NCBI GenBank assembly: GCA_026646875.1
Contig: JAPKHL010000019.1
Coordinates: 1 to 35,042 of the forward strand
DNA length: 35,042 bases
Source: Rhodocyclaceae bacterium
Lineage (GTDB): Bacteria; Pseudomonadota; Gammaproteobacteria; Burkholderiales; Rhodocyclaceae
Direction: 5' to 3'
The translations under genes and the position numbers were made by a program. Under the pieces are notes generated by a model that worked only from the letters and a program-made list of their open reading frames with translations, did not search any database and was not told the DNA's origin. Of the stretch, positions 20,131 to 27,550 are shown piece by piece. How positions within the stretch are numbered: the stretch's first letter is position 1; every line of letters starts with the position of its first letter.

Positions 20131-20160
20131 ATTATGTCACAGAGCCCGCGCCACTGTCAG
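20131..20160 (-). promoter_or_regulatory. Sigma-70 promoter for leuC
   Basis: CTGACA (five of six to TTGACA) at 20155-20160 and CATAAT (five of six to TATAAT) at 20131-20136, with 18-base spacing on the minus strand. The -35 overlaps the TGA stop of the upstream peptidase gene. Transcription would begin near 20124, giving a leader of about 48 bases. Confidence 0.65.
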
Positions 20161-20996
20161 CGGCCGTCCCGGGCGGCTTCGTAAAGCGGCCGGACGCGTT
20201 CGGCGTAGTCGCGCAGGTCGGCGATGCGCGAGCCGTGCGAGGGATGGGTGGACAGCCACTGCGGCGGTTGCCCGCCGATGGTGCGACCCATTTTCTCCCA
20301 CAGGGCGATCGCCGCACGCGGGTCGTAGCCGGCACGCGCCGCCAGCTCCACGCCGATGCGATCGGCCTCGACCTCCATGGCGCGCGAATTCGGACGCATG
20401 AAAGCCAGATCGCCAACCGTGCCGAGCACGTTCTGTCCAAGATCCGGATCGATGCCATAGCGCGCGCCGAGAATCGCGCCGCCGATGGCTGCCGCCAGAC
20501 CGATACCGGCCGACTGCCCGGCCTTCTCGCGGCCGTGCTCGCGCAAGGCATGAGCGATCTCGTGCCCCATCACCGCCGCCAGTTCCTCGTCGCTCACCTC
20601 GAGCTGTTCGATCAACCCCGTATATACGGCGATCTTGCCGCCCGGCATGCACCAGGCGTTGAGCTCCTTCGAAGTCAGCACGTTGACCTCCCAGGCCCAG
20701 CCCGGAGCATCGCTCCGGAAGGTGCCGGTGGCCGGCGTCAGACGCGCGGCGATGGCCCGCACGCGCGCCACCTGCGCCGCATCGCGGTTGAGCAGGTTTT
20801 TGGCGCGCGCTTCCTTCAATGTCTGCTGATAGGCCTTGTCGGCCTGACGATTGACCTCGCCGGCGGAAAGCAGCATGGCCTGTTTGCGCTCGACGCCGAC
20901 CGCACCGCCGCTGGTGGTGCGCGTCGTCGCGCAACCGGCCAGCGCCAGCGCCACCAGCGGAACGGCCAGCCAGCGCCGGAAAGTTGTTCCGGACAT
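20157..20996 (-). CDS. M48 family metallopeptidase, lipoprotein
   Basis: Zinc peptidase of 279 residues exported as a lipoprotein (lipobox LAGC, Cys22). The zinc motif HEIAH spans residues 145-149, with the third ligand at about Glu208 in MEVEADRIG. A short C-terminal segment with WLSTHPSHGSRIADL is typical of the LoiP/BepA-like periplasmic group, which degrades misassembled outer-membrane proteins. There is no TPR domain, so it is closer to LoiP than to BepA. I chose the ATG at 20996, with GGAGAGGG upstream, over the in-frame ATG at 21014, which would contain that ribosome site. Substrate unknown. Confidence 0.88.
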   Translation of the reverse strand: MSGTTFRRWLAVPLVALALAGCATTRTTSGGAVGVERKQAMLLSAGEVNRQADKAYQQTLKEARAKNLLNRDAAQVARVRAIAARLTPATGTFRSDAPGWAWEVNVLTSKELNAWCMPGGKIAVYTGLIEQLEVSDEELAAVMGHEIAHALREHGREKAGQSAGIGLAAAIGGAILGARYGIDPDLGQNVLGTVGDLAFMRPNSRAMEVEADRIGVELAARAGYDPRAAIALWEKMGRTIGGQPPQWLSTHPSHGSRIADLRDYAERVRPLYEAARDGR

Positions 20997-21055
20997 CAAT
21001 TCCCTCTCCTTCATCGTCGAACAGTCACGCCGGTCACGATAACGCACGATCCCGG

Positions 21056-22216
21056 CTAGCCGCCGACCGCATCGTCGCGCACGTAGCGGGCGACGAGGGC
21101 CAGGCCGGCCAGTGCGAAACCCGCGCTCAGCGTGAAGGTGAGCGCGGCCCCCGCGCCTTCCCACAACCAGCCACTGAGCAGCCCACCAAGCAAGCCGCCG
21201 GCTCCGAACGACAGGCTCGAATAGATGGCCTGCCCGCGAGCCTGACAGGCCCCCGGAAACCAGCGGTTGACTGCCGCGATCGCCGCCGCGTGCCAGGTTC
21301 CGAAGGTCAGTCCGTGCAGAAGCTGCGCGAACACGATCAACGCCAGCGACTCGACGCCCCAGCCGATCAGCAGGAAGCGCAACACCGCCGCCAGATAGCT
21401 GGCAAGCAGCAGACGCCGTATACCGAAGCGGGCCATCAGGCGTGCCATGTAGTAGAACACCACGATCTCGGCAAGCACCCCCAGCGACCACAGGCCGCCG
21501 ACCAGCGCCTTGCTGTAGCCGTGATCGGAAAGATAGATCGAATAAAAGACATAAAGTGCCCCGTGCGCCGCCGACATCGCGAAACAGGCCCCGAACAGCG
21601 CCCGGACATGGGACTGCCGGAGGATGCCCCCGATCGACTGTGCGATGTCGGCGGCACGCGCGGAAGCCCGGGACGGCGCTTCCGGAACGAGCAGAGCGCA
21701 GCACAGGATCCCGGCGAGCAGGACGACGATCACCCAGAGCACCCCGCGGATCGGCAGGAAATCGAGCAGGGCGCCAGTGCCGAGCACAGCGGCGATGAAG
21801 CCGATCGATCCCCACAGCCGGATGCGGCTGTAGCGTCCGGGATCCTGCCGCAGGTGATCGAAGGTGACGGTTTCGACCAGCGGCAGCGCCGCGCTCCAGA
21901 AGAAGGCCATGATCGCCATGGCGACCAGGAAGGCGGCCAGGCTCTGCGCCGCGAAGAAGACGGAGAACCCCAGCAGGCTGATCACCCCGGCCAGCCGCAC
22001 GATCGGCAGCCGGCGCCCCAGCCGGTCGGCGAGCGCGCTCCAGAGGTAGGGCCCGAACAGGCGCATCAGCTGCATCTGCGACATCAGCAGACCGATATCC
22101 CAGGCGGAAAAGGAAAGCGACTGCAGGTACAGCCCGAAATAGGGCGAAAAGGCGCCGATGAAGGCGAAATGGAAAAAGTAGTAGCTGGAAAGGCGCCAGT
22201 AGGGAAGACGATGCAT
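21056..22216 (-). CDS. MFS transporter, HcaT (phenylpropionate permease) type
   Basis: Twelve-helix inner-membrane transporter of 386 residues in the MFS_1_like/HcaT group. The start PYWRLSSYYFFHFAFIGAF and the following SPYFGLYL pattern, the loop ALADRLGRR between helices 2 and 3, and RIRLWGSIGF before helix 5 are hallmarks. E. coli HcaT is a putative 3-phenylpropionate permease, but most members have no proven substrate and no aromatic-degradation genes are nearby, so the substrate is left open. It follows aroC by 65 bases on the same strand. Confidence 0.85.
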   Translation of the reverse strand: MHRLPYWRLSSYYFFHFAFIGAFSPYFGLYLQSLSFSAWDIGLLMSQMQLMRLFGPYLWSALADRLGRRLPIVRLAGVISLLGFSVFFAAQSLAAFLVAMAIMAFFWSAALPLVETVTFDHLRQDPGRYSRIRLWGSIGFIAAVLGTGALLDFLPIRGVLWVIVVLLAGILCCALLVPEAPSRASARAADIAQSIGGILRQSHVRALFGACFAMSAAHGALYVFYSIYLSDHGYSKALVGGLWSLGVLAEIVVFYYMARLMARFGIRRLLLASYLAAVLRFLLIGWGVESLALIVFAQLLHGLTFGTWHAAAIAAVNRWFPGACQARGQAIYSSLSFGAGGLLGGLLSGWLWEGAGAALTFTLSAGFALAGLALVARYVRDDAVGG

Positions 22217-22281
22217 CCGGCGATTCTACCGGATGCGCGATGCCCGTCCCGCCGCCGGGCGGCTGCCGGGCAACGGTCCGG

Positions 22282-23379
22282 TCACGCGCTGCCGGGAATG
22301 CGCGGCACCGCGCAGGCCACGTCTCCGCACTGCGCGCGATGGCGCAGGGCATGGTCGATCAGCACCAACGCCAGCATCGCCTCGGCGATCGGTGTCGCCC
22401 GAATGCCGACACAGGGATCGTGCCGGCCATGCGTTTCCACCACGGCCGGTTCGCCGGCCAGATTGACCGAGCGACGCGGCAACCGGATGCTCGAGGTGGG
22501 CTTGATCGCCAGGTTGACCACGACATCCTGCCCGGTCGAAATACCGCCGAGCACCCCACCGGCATGGTTCGAAAGGAACCCCGCCGGCGTCATCTCGTCG
22601 CCATGCTCGCTGCCCTTCTGCGCGACGCAGGCGAAACCGGCGCCGATCTCGACGCCCTTGACCGCGTTGATGCCCATCATCGCGTAGGCAATCTCCGCAT
22701 CGAGCCGGTCGTATACCGGCTCCCCCCAGCCTGGCGGCAAGCCGCTGGCGGTCACGGTGATCTTTGCGCCGACCGAATCGCCGGATTTCCGCAACTCGTC
22801 CATATACGCCTCGAGCTGCGGCACGATTGTCGCGTTCGGGGCGAAGAAGGGGTTCTCGCCGATCTGCGCGGCATCCACGAAAGGAATCTCGAGCGGCCCC
22901 AGCTGGCTCATCCAGCCACGGATCGTCACGCCATAGCGCTCGCACAGCCACTTGCGCGCAATCGCACCGGCGGCCACGCGCACCGCGGTCTCCCGGGCCG
23001 ACGAACGGCCGCCGCCGCGATAATCGCGGAATCCGTACTTCTGCGTATAGGCATAGTCGGCATGGCCGGGACGGAAAGTCTCTGCGATGTTTCCGTAATC
23101 CTTGCTGCGCTGATCCTGATTGCGGATCAGCAGACCGATCGGCGTGCCGGTGGTCCGTCCCTCGAACACCCCGGAGAGGATTTCGACGGTATCCGGCTCG
23201 CGGCGCTGCGTCACATGGCGCGAAGTTCCCGGCTTGCGGCGATCGAGCTCGGCCTGGATGTCGGCCTCTGAAATCTCCAGCCCCGGTGGGCAGCCATCCA
23301 CGACGCAGCCGATCGCCGGGCCGTGCGATTCGCCGAAGGAAGTGACGGTGAACAGGGTGCCGAAAGTGTTGCCGGACAT
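22282..23379 (-). CDS. aroC: Chorismate synthase
   Basis: FMN-dependent enzyme (365 residues) converting EPSP to chorismate, the branch point to Trp, Phe, Tyr and folate. The start [19 protein letters not shown] contains the catalytic His19. [30 protein letters not shown] carries the second catalytic His and the FMN-binding loop (about residues 104-135), and the C-terminal [11 protein letters not shown] is conserved. The ATG at 23379 matches the family start; the frame is open to 23469, but the extra residues are not conserved-looking. The ribosome site is weak (GAGAAAT). Confidence 0.97.
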   Translation of the reverse strand: MSGNTFGTLFTVTSFGESHGPAIGCVVDGCPPGLEISEADIQAELDRRKPGTSRHVTQRREPDTVEILSGVFEGRTTGTPIGLLIRNQDQRSKDYGNIAETFRPGHADYAYTQKYGFRDYRGGGRSSARETAVRVAAGAIARKWLCERYGVTIRGWMSQLGPLEIPFVDAAQIGENPFFAPNATIVPQLEAYMDELRKSGDSVGAKITVTASGLPPGWGEPVYDRLDAEIAYAMMGINAVKGVEIGAGFACVAQKGSEHGDEMTPAGFLSNHAGGVLGGISTGQDVVVNLAIKPTSSIRLPRRSVNLAGEPAVVETHGRHDPCVGIRATPIAEAMLALVLIDHALRHRAQCGDVACAVPRIPGSA

Positions 23380-23449
23380 GGATTTCTCGGGAACGATGGG
23401 ATAGGCTGCGGAGTCTACCACAGCGTCCCGTCCCGACTTTCCGCACGCC

Positions 23450-23608
23450 ATGAGCGACAAGCCAGCCACGCCACCGCGCCCCCGCGCCGCGCACCCTGCG
23501 TTCCGCCTCCGGCCCCCACTGCCATCCCAGCCAGCGCGCCCGGACGCCCGCTGGCAACGTACCGTGCGCTACGGCTGGGACAAGGGCGGCAGCCGGGGCG
23601 GACGGTAA
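23450..23608 (+). CDS. Doubtful small basic protein
   Basis: A 52-codon plus-strand frame starts in the gap upstream of aroC. It is rich in Pro and Arg at first and ends in [13 protein letters not shown]. Third positions are about 80% G or C, as in real genes of this chromosome. No ribosome-binding site or promoter was recognised and I know no homologue. Its stop lies in the loop of a 6-bp stem (23595-23600, 23609-23614) that may be the ilvBN terminator. Confidence 0.2.
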   Translation: MSDKPATPPRPRAAHPAFRLRPPLPSQPARPDARWQRTVRYGWDKGGSRGGR

Positions 23609-23633
23609 CGCCCCCCTTCAGCCGCTCCGGAAG

Positions 23634-23942
23634 TTAACGGAAGAACGCCTCGAGCCGCTCGAACACCTCATGCTCGGCACCATGCCGGCGCACCGCCAGC
23701 ACATCCTCGAGCTTCTCGATCTGGCGGATCATCTGCTCGAGACGGCCGTCCTCGTTCACCTGCAGCCAGATGCGGCTGCATCGCCCGTCGCCGACCGGCA
23801 TCACCAGGATGCCCTCAACGTTATAGGCGCGCCGCGAGAAAAGTCCGACCACATGGCTCATCACGCCGGCGTGGTTATTGACGTCGAGTTCGAGCACGGC
23901 GCGGGCAAGCGCGCGGTTTTCCGCCTGGGAAATCGCATTCAT
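23634..23942 (-). CDS. ilvN: Acetolactate synthase small (regulatory) subunit
   Basis: Regulatory ACT-domain subunit of acetohydroxyacid synthase (102 residues). It binds the large subunit and mediates feedback inhibition by branched-chain amino acids. The ACT core is seen in LELDVNNHAGVMSHVVGLFSRR and RRAYNVEGILVMPVGD. It is of the short, single-domain type (E. coli IlvN is 96 residues), lacking the second domain of the roughly 163-residue IlvH type common in betaproteobacteria. It starts two bases after the ilvB stop. The ATG at 23942 is the only sensible start; the frame runs on upstream inside ilvB. Confidence 0.92.
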   Translation of the reverse strand: MNAISQAENRALARAVLELDVNNHAGVMSHVVGLFSRRAYNVEGILVMPVGDGRCSRIWLQVNEDGRLEQMIRQIEKLEDVLAVRRHGAEHEVFERLEAFFR

Positions 23943-23944
23943 GG

Positions 23945-25627
23945 TCAGCCTCCGATCATGTCCTTGTTGGCGGCACCCGGCGCCACCATGGGTAGCACCT
24001 GCTGCTCGCAGTCGATACTGGCGTGAATGAGGACCGGTCCGCGCATCGACAGGGCTTCCGCCAGGGTGCCGCGGGGATCGCCCGCGCGGTCGAGATCGAC
24101 CGCGGCGATGCCGAAGCCTTCCGCAACCTTGATGAAATCCGGTTGCCCCTTGAACCGCGAGGCGAAGATGCGCTCGCCGTAGAACAGCGTCTGCTGCTGG
24201 TAAACGAGGCCGAGGGTGGCATTGTTCATCAGCACGATCTTGACGTTGGCGCCCTCCTCGGCCGCCGTCGCCAACTCCTGCACGTTCATCAGGATACTGC
24301 CGTCGCCGGTGAAGCAAACCACCGTGCGCTCGGGCTCGGCAAGCGCGGCGCCGATTGCCGCCGGCAGCCCGAAGCCCATCGTGCCGAGTCCGCCGGAGGT
24401 GAGCCACTGCCGGGGGCGGCGCAGCGGATAGGCTTGCGCCACCCACATCTGATGCTGGCCGACATCGGTGGCGATGGTTGCCTCGTCATCCAGACAATCG
24501 GCCACGGCACGGATCAGGCCATAGTGCGTGCGGGCATCCTCGACGCCCGGCATGCGTAGCGGATGCGTGGCCTTCAGTCCATTCACGTGCGACAGCCAGC
24601 GCTTGCGCAGGTGAGATTCGACCTCGGGGGTCAGCATCTTCAGCACCGTCGCCACGTCGCCAGCAATGCCGACATGCGCGGTCTTGATCTTGTCGAGCTC
24701 GGAAGGATCGATGTCGATGTGGATGATCTTCGCCTGCGGACAGAAGGCGGCGACCTTGCCGGTGGCGCGGTCGTCGAAACGCGCACCGACGGCGATCAGC
24801 AGGTCGCACTCGTCAAGCGCAAGATTGGCATAGCGCGCGCCGTGCATGCCGAGCATGCCGAGCGAAAGGGTGTGGTCGGCCGGCAGGGTGCCGAGCGCCA
24901 TCAGGGTCATCACCGTCGGCAGGCCAGCTTTCTCGGCCAGCGCCACGGCCTGCGGAGCCGCTCCGGAGTGCACGACGCCGCCACCGAGATAGAGAATCGG
25001 CCGTTCGGCGGCATTGATCATCGCCGCCGCGCGCGCGACCAGCGCAGGGTCCGGTGCTGCCGCCGGCTCGGCCACACCGGGCTCGGGCCAGGCGGCAATC
25101 TCGATGCACTGGTTCTGGACGTCCTTGGGGATATCGACCAGCACCGGCCCCGGCCGGCCGGACGCCGCGATGCGGAAGGCGCGCGGAATCACCTCGAGCA
25201 GTTCCTCCGCTGAATTGATCAGGAAGTTGTGCTTGGTGATCGGGATCGAAAGGCCATAGGTATCGACCTCCTGAAAGGCATCGGTACCGATCATCGCGCG
25301 CGGCACCTGCCCGGTGATGGCAACCAGCGGAATCGAATCGAGCTTGGCATCGGCAATCGCCGTCAGCAGGTTGGTCGCACCCGGGCCGGACGAGGCCAGG
25401 CACACCGCCGGCACGCCGGTGGCGCGCGCCATGCCCTGTGCGATGAAACCGGCACCCTGCTCGTGACGGGCCAGCACGTGGTGAATTCCCGGCGATCGGG
25501 AAAGCGCATCGTAGATCGGCAGGATGGCACCGCCGGGAATGCCGGCGACCGTGCGCACGCCCTGTCGTTCGAGCAGGCGCACGGTGATCTGCGCACCGGA
25601 AAGTGTTTCGGTCGTTTGCTGGGCCAC
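23945..25627 (-). CDS. ilvB: Acetolactate synthase large subunit
   Basis: Catalytic ThDP/FAD enzyme (560 residues) of valine, leucine and isoleucine synthesis. The catalytic Glu56 lies in ARHEQGAGF. The ThDP motif runs from GDGSILMNVQEL to the NN of VLMNN (about residues 440-470), and the N-terminal GIPGGAILPIYDAL is typical. Translation begins at a GTG (25627) with AGGAG six bases upstream. The gene is preceded by a valine-rich leader peptide and terminator. No ilvC follows. The large subunit, short ilvN and Val leader together recall AHAS I (ilvBN) of enterobacteria. Confidence 0.95.
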   Translation of the reverse strand: MAQQTTETLSGAQITVRLLERQGVRTVAGIPGGAILPIYDALSRSPGIHHVLARHEQGAGFIAQGMARATGVPAVCLASSGPGATNLLTAIADAKLDSIPLVAITGQVPRAMIGTDAFQEVDTYGLSIPITKHNFLINSAEELLEVIPRAFRIAASGRPGPVLVDIPKDVQNQCIEIAAWPEPGVAEPAAAPDPALVARAAAMINAAERPILYLGGGVVHSGAAPQAVALAEKAGLPTVMTLMALGTLPADHTLSLGMLGMHGARYANLALDECDLLIAVGARFDDRATGKVAAFCPQAKIIHIDIDPSELDKIKTAHVGIAGDVATVLKMLTPEVESHLRKRWLSHVNGLKATHPLRMPGVEDARTHYGLIRAVADCLDDEATIATDVGQHQMWVAQAYPLRRPRQWLTSGGLGTMGFGLPAAIGAALAEPERTVVCFTGDGSILMNVQELATAAEEGANVKIVLMNNATLGLVYQQQTLFYGERIFASRFKGQPDFIKVAEGFGIAAVDLDRAGDPRGTLAEALSMRGPVLIHASIDCEQQVLPMVAPGAANKDMIGG

Positions 25628-25670
25628 GGGGCTCTCCTTTCAGTATCGTTGCCGTCGCCGGCGGAGCCCC
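25628..25670 (-). promoter_or_regulatory. Stem that may mask the ilvB ribosome-binding site
   Basis: GGGGCTC (minus strand, 25670-25664) can pair with GAGCCCC (25634-25628), which lies between the Shine-Dalgarno AGGAG and the GTG start. The 7-bp stem encloses about 29 bases, including most of the ribosome site. It is separate from the attenuator stem and could limit initiation. Confidence 0.4.
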
Positions 25671-25677
25671 AGAAGTG

Positions 25678-25712
25678 GAAACCCCCGCTCGGCTTGCACC
25701 GGCGGGGGTTTC
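25678..25712 (-). terminator. Attenuator terminator in the ilvB leader
   Basis: An 11-bp stem (25678-25688 with 25702-25712, GAAACCCCCGC/GCGGGGGTTTC) is extended after one bulged base by CGG/CCG around a 6-base loop. The transcribed strand continues with TTTCCACTT, a weak U tract. It lies 33 bases after the stop of the leader peptide. Its ascending arm is also able to pair with the end of the leader-peptide coding region, giving mutually exclusive structures. Confidence 0.72.
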
Positions 25713-25745
25713 GGAATTCAGTGTCGTCTGACGATTGTGCTGCGA

Positions 25746-25883
25746 CTACATTCCGGCCCTCGACGGTGCGTCGGGTACTACGCTGGCTACGCGTACTACC
25801 GATACACCGGCCACAATGACGAGCGCCGCAGCCTTGGGGGCAGCGGAAGCGGACAGACAGTCGTCGTTGTGGAAGCGGGGCAT
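25746..25883 (-). CDS. ilvB operon leader peptide (attenuator)
   Basis: A 45-codon frame beginning MPRFHNDDCL and ending SRAGM with TAG at 25746. Residues 21-36, LVIVAGVSVVRVASVV, hold eight Val, one Leu and one Ile; codons 27, 29, 30, 32, 35 and 36 are all GTA, a Val codon little used in this GC-rich genome. The composition and the PDAP that follows recall E. coli IvbL, whose VVVVRVVVVV is followed by GNAP. It sits between a good promoter and a terminator stem ahead of ilvB. No strong Shine-Dalgarno precedes the ATG at 25883, but the promoter start predicted near 25907 leaves room for no earlier in-frame start. Confidence 0.78.
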   Translation of the reverse strand: MPRFHNDDCLSASAAPKAAALVIVAGVSVVRVASVVPDAPSRAGM

Positions 25884-25913
25884 GGCCGGAGAACAAGCGG
25901 TAATCGAGCGGTC

Positions 25914-25942
25914 ATTAGAAACGAGCGCCAGCAAAAAAGCAA
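25914..25942 (-). promoter_or_regulatory. Sigma-70 promoter for the ilvBN leader
   Basis: TTGCTT (25937-25942) and TCTAAT (25914-25919, five of six to consensus) with a 17-base spacer on the minus strand. Transcription would start near 25907, about 24 bases before the leader-peptide ATG. Confidence 0.6.
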
Positions 25943-26024
25943 GCGCGGAACCGGAAGATCGCCGAAATATCTTGCGGCCGCCGCGCAAGCGCCCGCCGCC
26001 CACCGGCACGCCGGCGCCAGCGGC

Positions 26025-26030
26025 TATACT
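26025..26030 (+). promoter_or_regulatory. Possible -10 element for the SDR gene
   Basis: TATACT matches the -10 consensus at five of six positions, 48 bases before the dehydrogenase start at 26078. There is no recognisable -35 in the GC-rich sequence upstream. It would be divergent from the ilvB promoter. Confidence 0.4.
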
Positions 26031-26077
26031 TTGCGCTTCGGGCCGCAGCGCGGCCAGGATCCATGCAAGGAGAAGGA

Positions 26078-26815
26078 ATGACCGTCGCCATCGTCACCGG
26101 ACACAGCCGCGGCCTCGGGGCCGCCATCGCCGAAAACCTGCTGTTGCGGGGTATTCCGGTACTCGCGCTGGCGCGCCACGGTAACGACGGGCTCGCCGCC
26201 GATTTCGCCGACCTGCTTCGCGAAGTCCGCCTCGACCTGTCGGATAGCGGAGCCCTGACCCGCTGGCTGGAGAGCGAGGCGTTGCCCGCCTTCCTCGCCG
26301 AACAGCACTGCGTGCTGTTGATCAACAATGCCGGCATGCTGCAGCCGGTCGCCCCGCTTGCCGGACAGCCCCCGGCCGCCGTGGCGCGCGCCGTGGCGCT
26401 CAACGTCGCCGCACCACTGATGCTGGCGGCCGCCCTGGTCGCCGCCAGCCCGGCCGCCGCCGACCGGCGCATCTTGCATGTATCGAGCGGCGCCGCCCGC
26501 ACCGCCTATCCGGGCTGGAGCGTCTATTGCGCGACCAAGGCCGCGCTCGACCATCACGCCCGCAGCGTCGCACTGGACGGAACTCCGGGTTTGCGCATCG
26601 GCAGCGTCGCGCCCGGCGTCATCGACACCGGCATGCAGGGAGAGATCCGCGCCAGCAGCATCGAGGATTTTCCGCTGCAACCGCGCTTCGAAGCCCTGCT
26701 GCGCGAGGGGCAACTGAGTGCGCCACGCGATTGTGCGGAGCGGCTCGTCGATTGCCTGCTCGCCCCCGGTTTCGGCGACATGCCGACCAGCGACCTGCGC
26801 GACATCGCCCGCTGA
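26078..26815 (+). CDS. Short-chain dehydrogenase/reductase
   Basis: NAD(P)-dependent Rossmann-fold oxidoreductase of 245 residues in the classical SDR family. The cofactor loop is VTGHSRGLGAAIA (about residues 6-18), LINNAGML is the structural NAG motif, and the catalytic Ser-Tyr-Lys appear in HVSSGAA and YCATKAALDHHA. PGVIDTGM follows the active site. The pattern is closest to sepiapterin-reductase-like and YueD-like SDRs, but the substrate cannot be told. I chose the ATG at 26078 because AAGGAGAAGG lies directly upstream; an in-frame ATG at 26063 would place that site within the coding sequence. It is followed 54 bases later by the cysteine-rich secreted protein. Confidence 0.88.
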   Translation: MTVAIVTGHSRGLGAAIAENLLLRGIPVLALARHGNDGLAADFADLLREVRLDLSDSGALTRWLESEALPAFLAEQHCVLLINNAGMLQPVAPLAGQPPAAVARAVALNVAAPLMLAAALVAASPAAADRRILHVSSGAARTAYPGWSVYCATKAALDHHARSVALDGTPGLRIGSVAPGVIDTGMQGEIRASSIEDFPLQPRFEALLREGQLSAPRDCAERLVDCLLAPGFGDMPTSDLRDIAR

Positions 26816-26869
26816 AGCCGCCTCCCGAAAACAATCCTGAAGCCCCCCCAACCGACCGGAACGACGACC

Positions 26870-27373
26870 ATGAAAACACCCCTTTCCGCCCTCGCCACCA
26901 CCCTTGTGTTGATGCTGGCCCACGCCGCCCCGGCGCTGGCCGAGACGGTAAGCTGCCCCGACCCGGCGGGCTTCGTGCAGGCCGGCCGCTGCCCGACGGA
27001 GGAGGAACTCCTGTTCACCTTCGACGGTTTCTGCAGCGACGACGCACGCATGTACCGGCAGGACACCGACCCGTGCGTCAACTACCCGCAGTATCGCCGG
27101 ATGAAGAATATCGCCCTCTGGGAATCGGCCGACGGTGCCTTCAGCGGCTATGTTTCCTGCGACCTGCCGGCCAGCGAGCTGCGCGGCGCCAGGATCGCTG
27201 GCATGGCCATCGCCCGCGACGGAAAGGTCACCCGGCTGCTGTGCAAGTACGACAAGGGCCTGGTGTTCGCTCACCGCACCACGGCGGCCTGCCGGCCCGA
27301 GGGTGACGGCAGTTGCAGCGGCGATCCGGCGGCCTGCAAGGCGAACTGCGAACCGCGCAGCGAGGATAAGTAA
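26870..27373 (+). CDS. Secreted cysteine-rich protein of unknown function
   Basis: A 167-residue protein with a clear Sec signal peptide (cleavage likely after ALA at residue 24). The mature part holds ten cysteines, at about 29, 41, 55, 69, 97, 125, 141, 149, 156 and 160, enough for five disulfides, which points to the oxidising periplasm or outside. I do not recognise the family. The middle (residues about 80-130) alternates short beta-like stretches, FSGYVSCDL and IAGMAIARDGKVTRLLCKY, that could form a compact sheet; the C-terminal 30 residues are dense in Cys, Gly, Lys and Glu. The ribosome site is weak. It may be co-transcribed with the SDR gene upstream. Confidence 0.75.
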   Translation: MKTPLSALATTLVLMLAHAAPALAETVSCPDPAGFVQAGRCPTEEELLFTFDGFCSDDARMYRQDTDPCVNYPQYRRMKNIALWESADGAFSGYVSCDLPASELRGARIAGMAIARDGKVTRLLCKYDKGLVFAHRTTAACRPEGDGSCSGDPAACKANCEPRSEDK

Positions 27374-27398
27374 GCGCGGGAGGCGCGCTGATCCGCGC

Positions 27399-27421
27399 TT
27401 GTTCACAGAATCTGTGGATAA
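27399..27421. promoter_or_regulatory. Pair of facing DnaA-box-like sequences
   Basis: A perfect DnaA box on the minus strand (TTATCCACA, plus-strand TGTGGATAA at 27413-27421) faces an eight-of-nine match TTGTTCACA at 27399-27407. Together they form the 13-base palindrome CACAGA-A-TCTGTG at 27404-27416. It lies between two convergent genes. Confidence 0.5.
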
Positions 27422-27474
27422 CCCTGTGCAAGGGATGTGCGGACGGGGAAAAAACCGTTCGTGACCGGGAACTT

Positions 27475-27507
27475 GCACTGTCTGCCCGAAATCCGGGCAG
27501 ACAGTGC
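27475..27507. terminator. Bidirectional stem-loop between convergent genes
   Basis: A perfect 14-bp stem (arms 27475-27488 and 27494-27507) with a 5-base AAATC loop sits between the secreted-protein gene and the convergent acyl-CoA ligase. No T tract on either side; placement and stem strength support the call. Confidence 0.7.
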
Positions 27508-27550
27508 GGCACAACGGGCCAGCCTGTCCGGGTGGCAGGCCGGCGGACGT

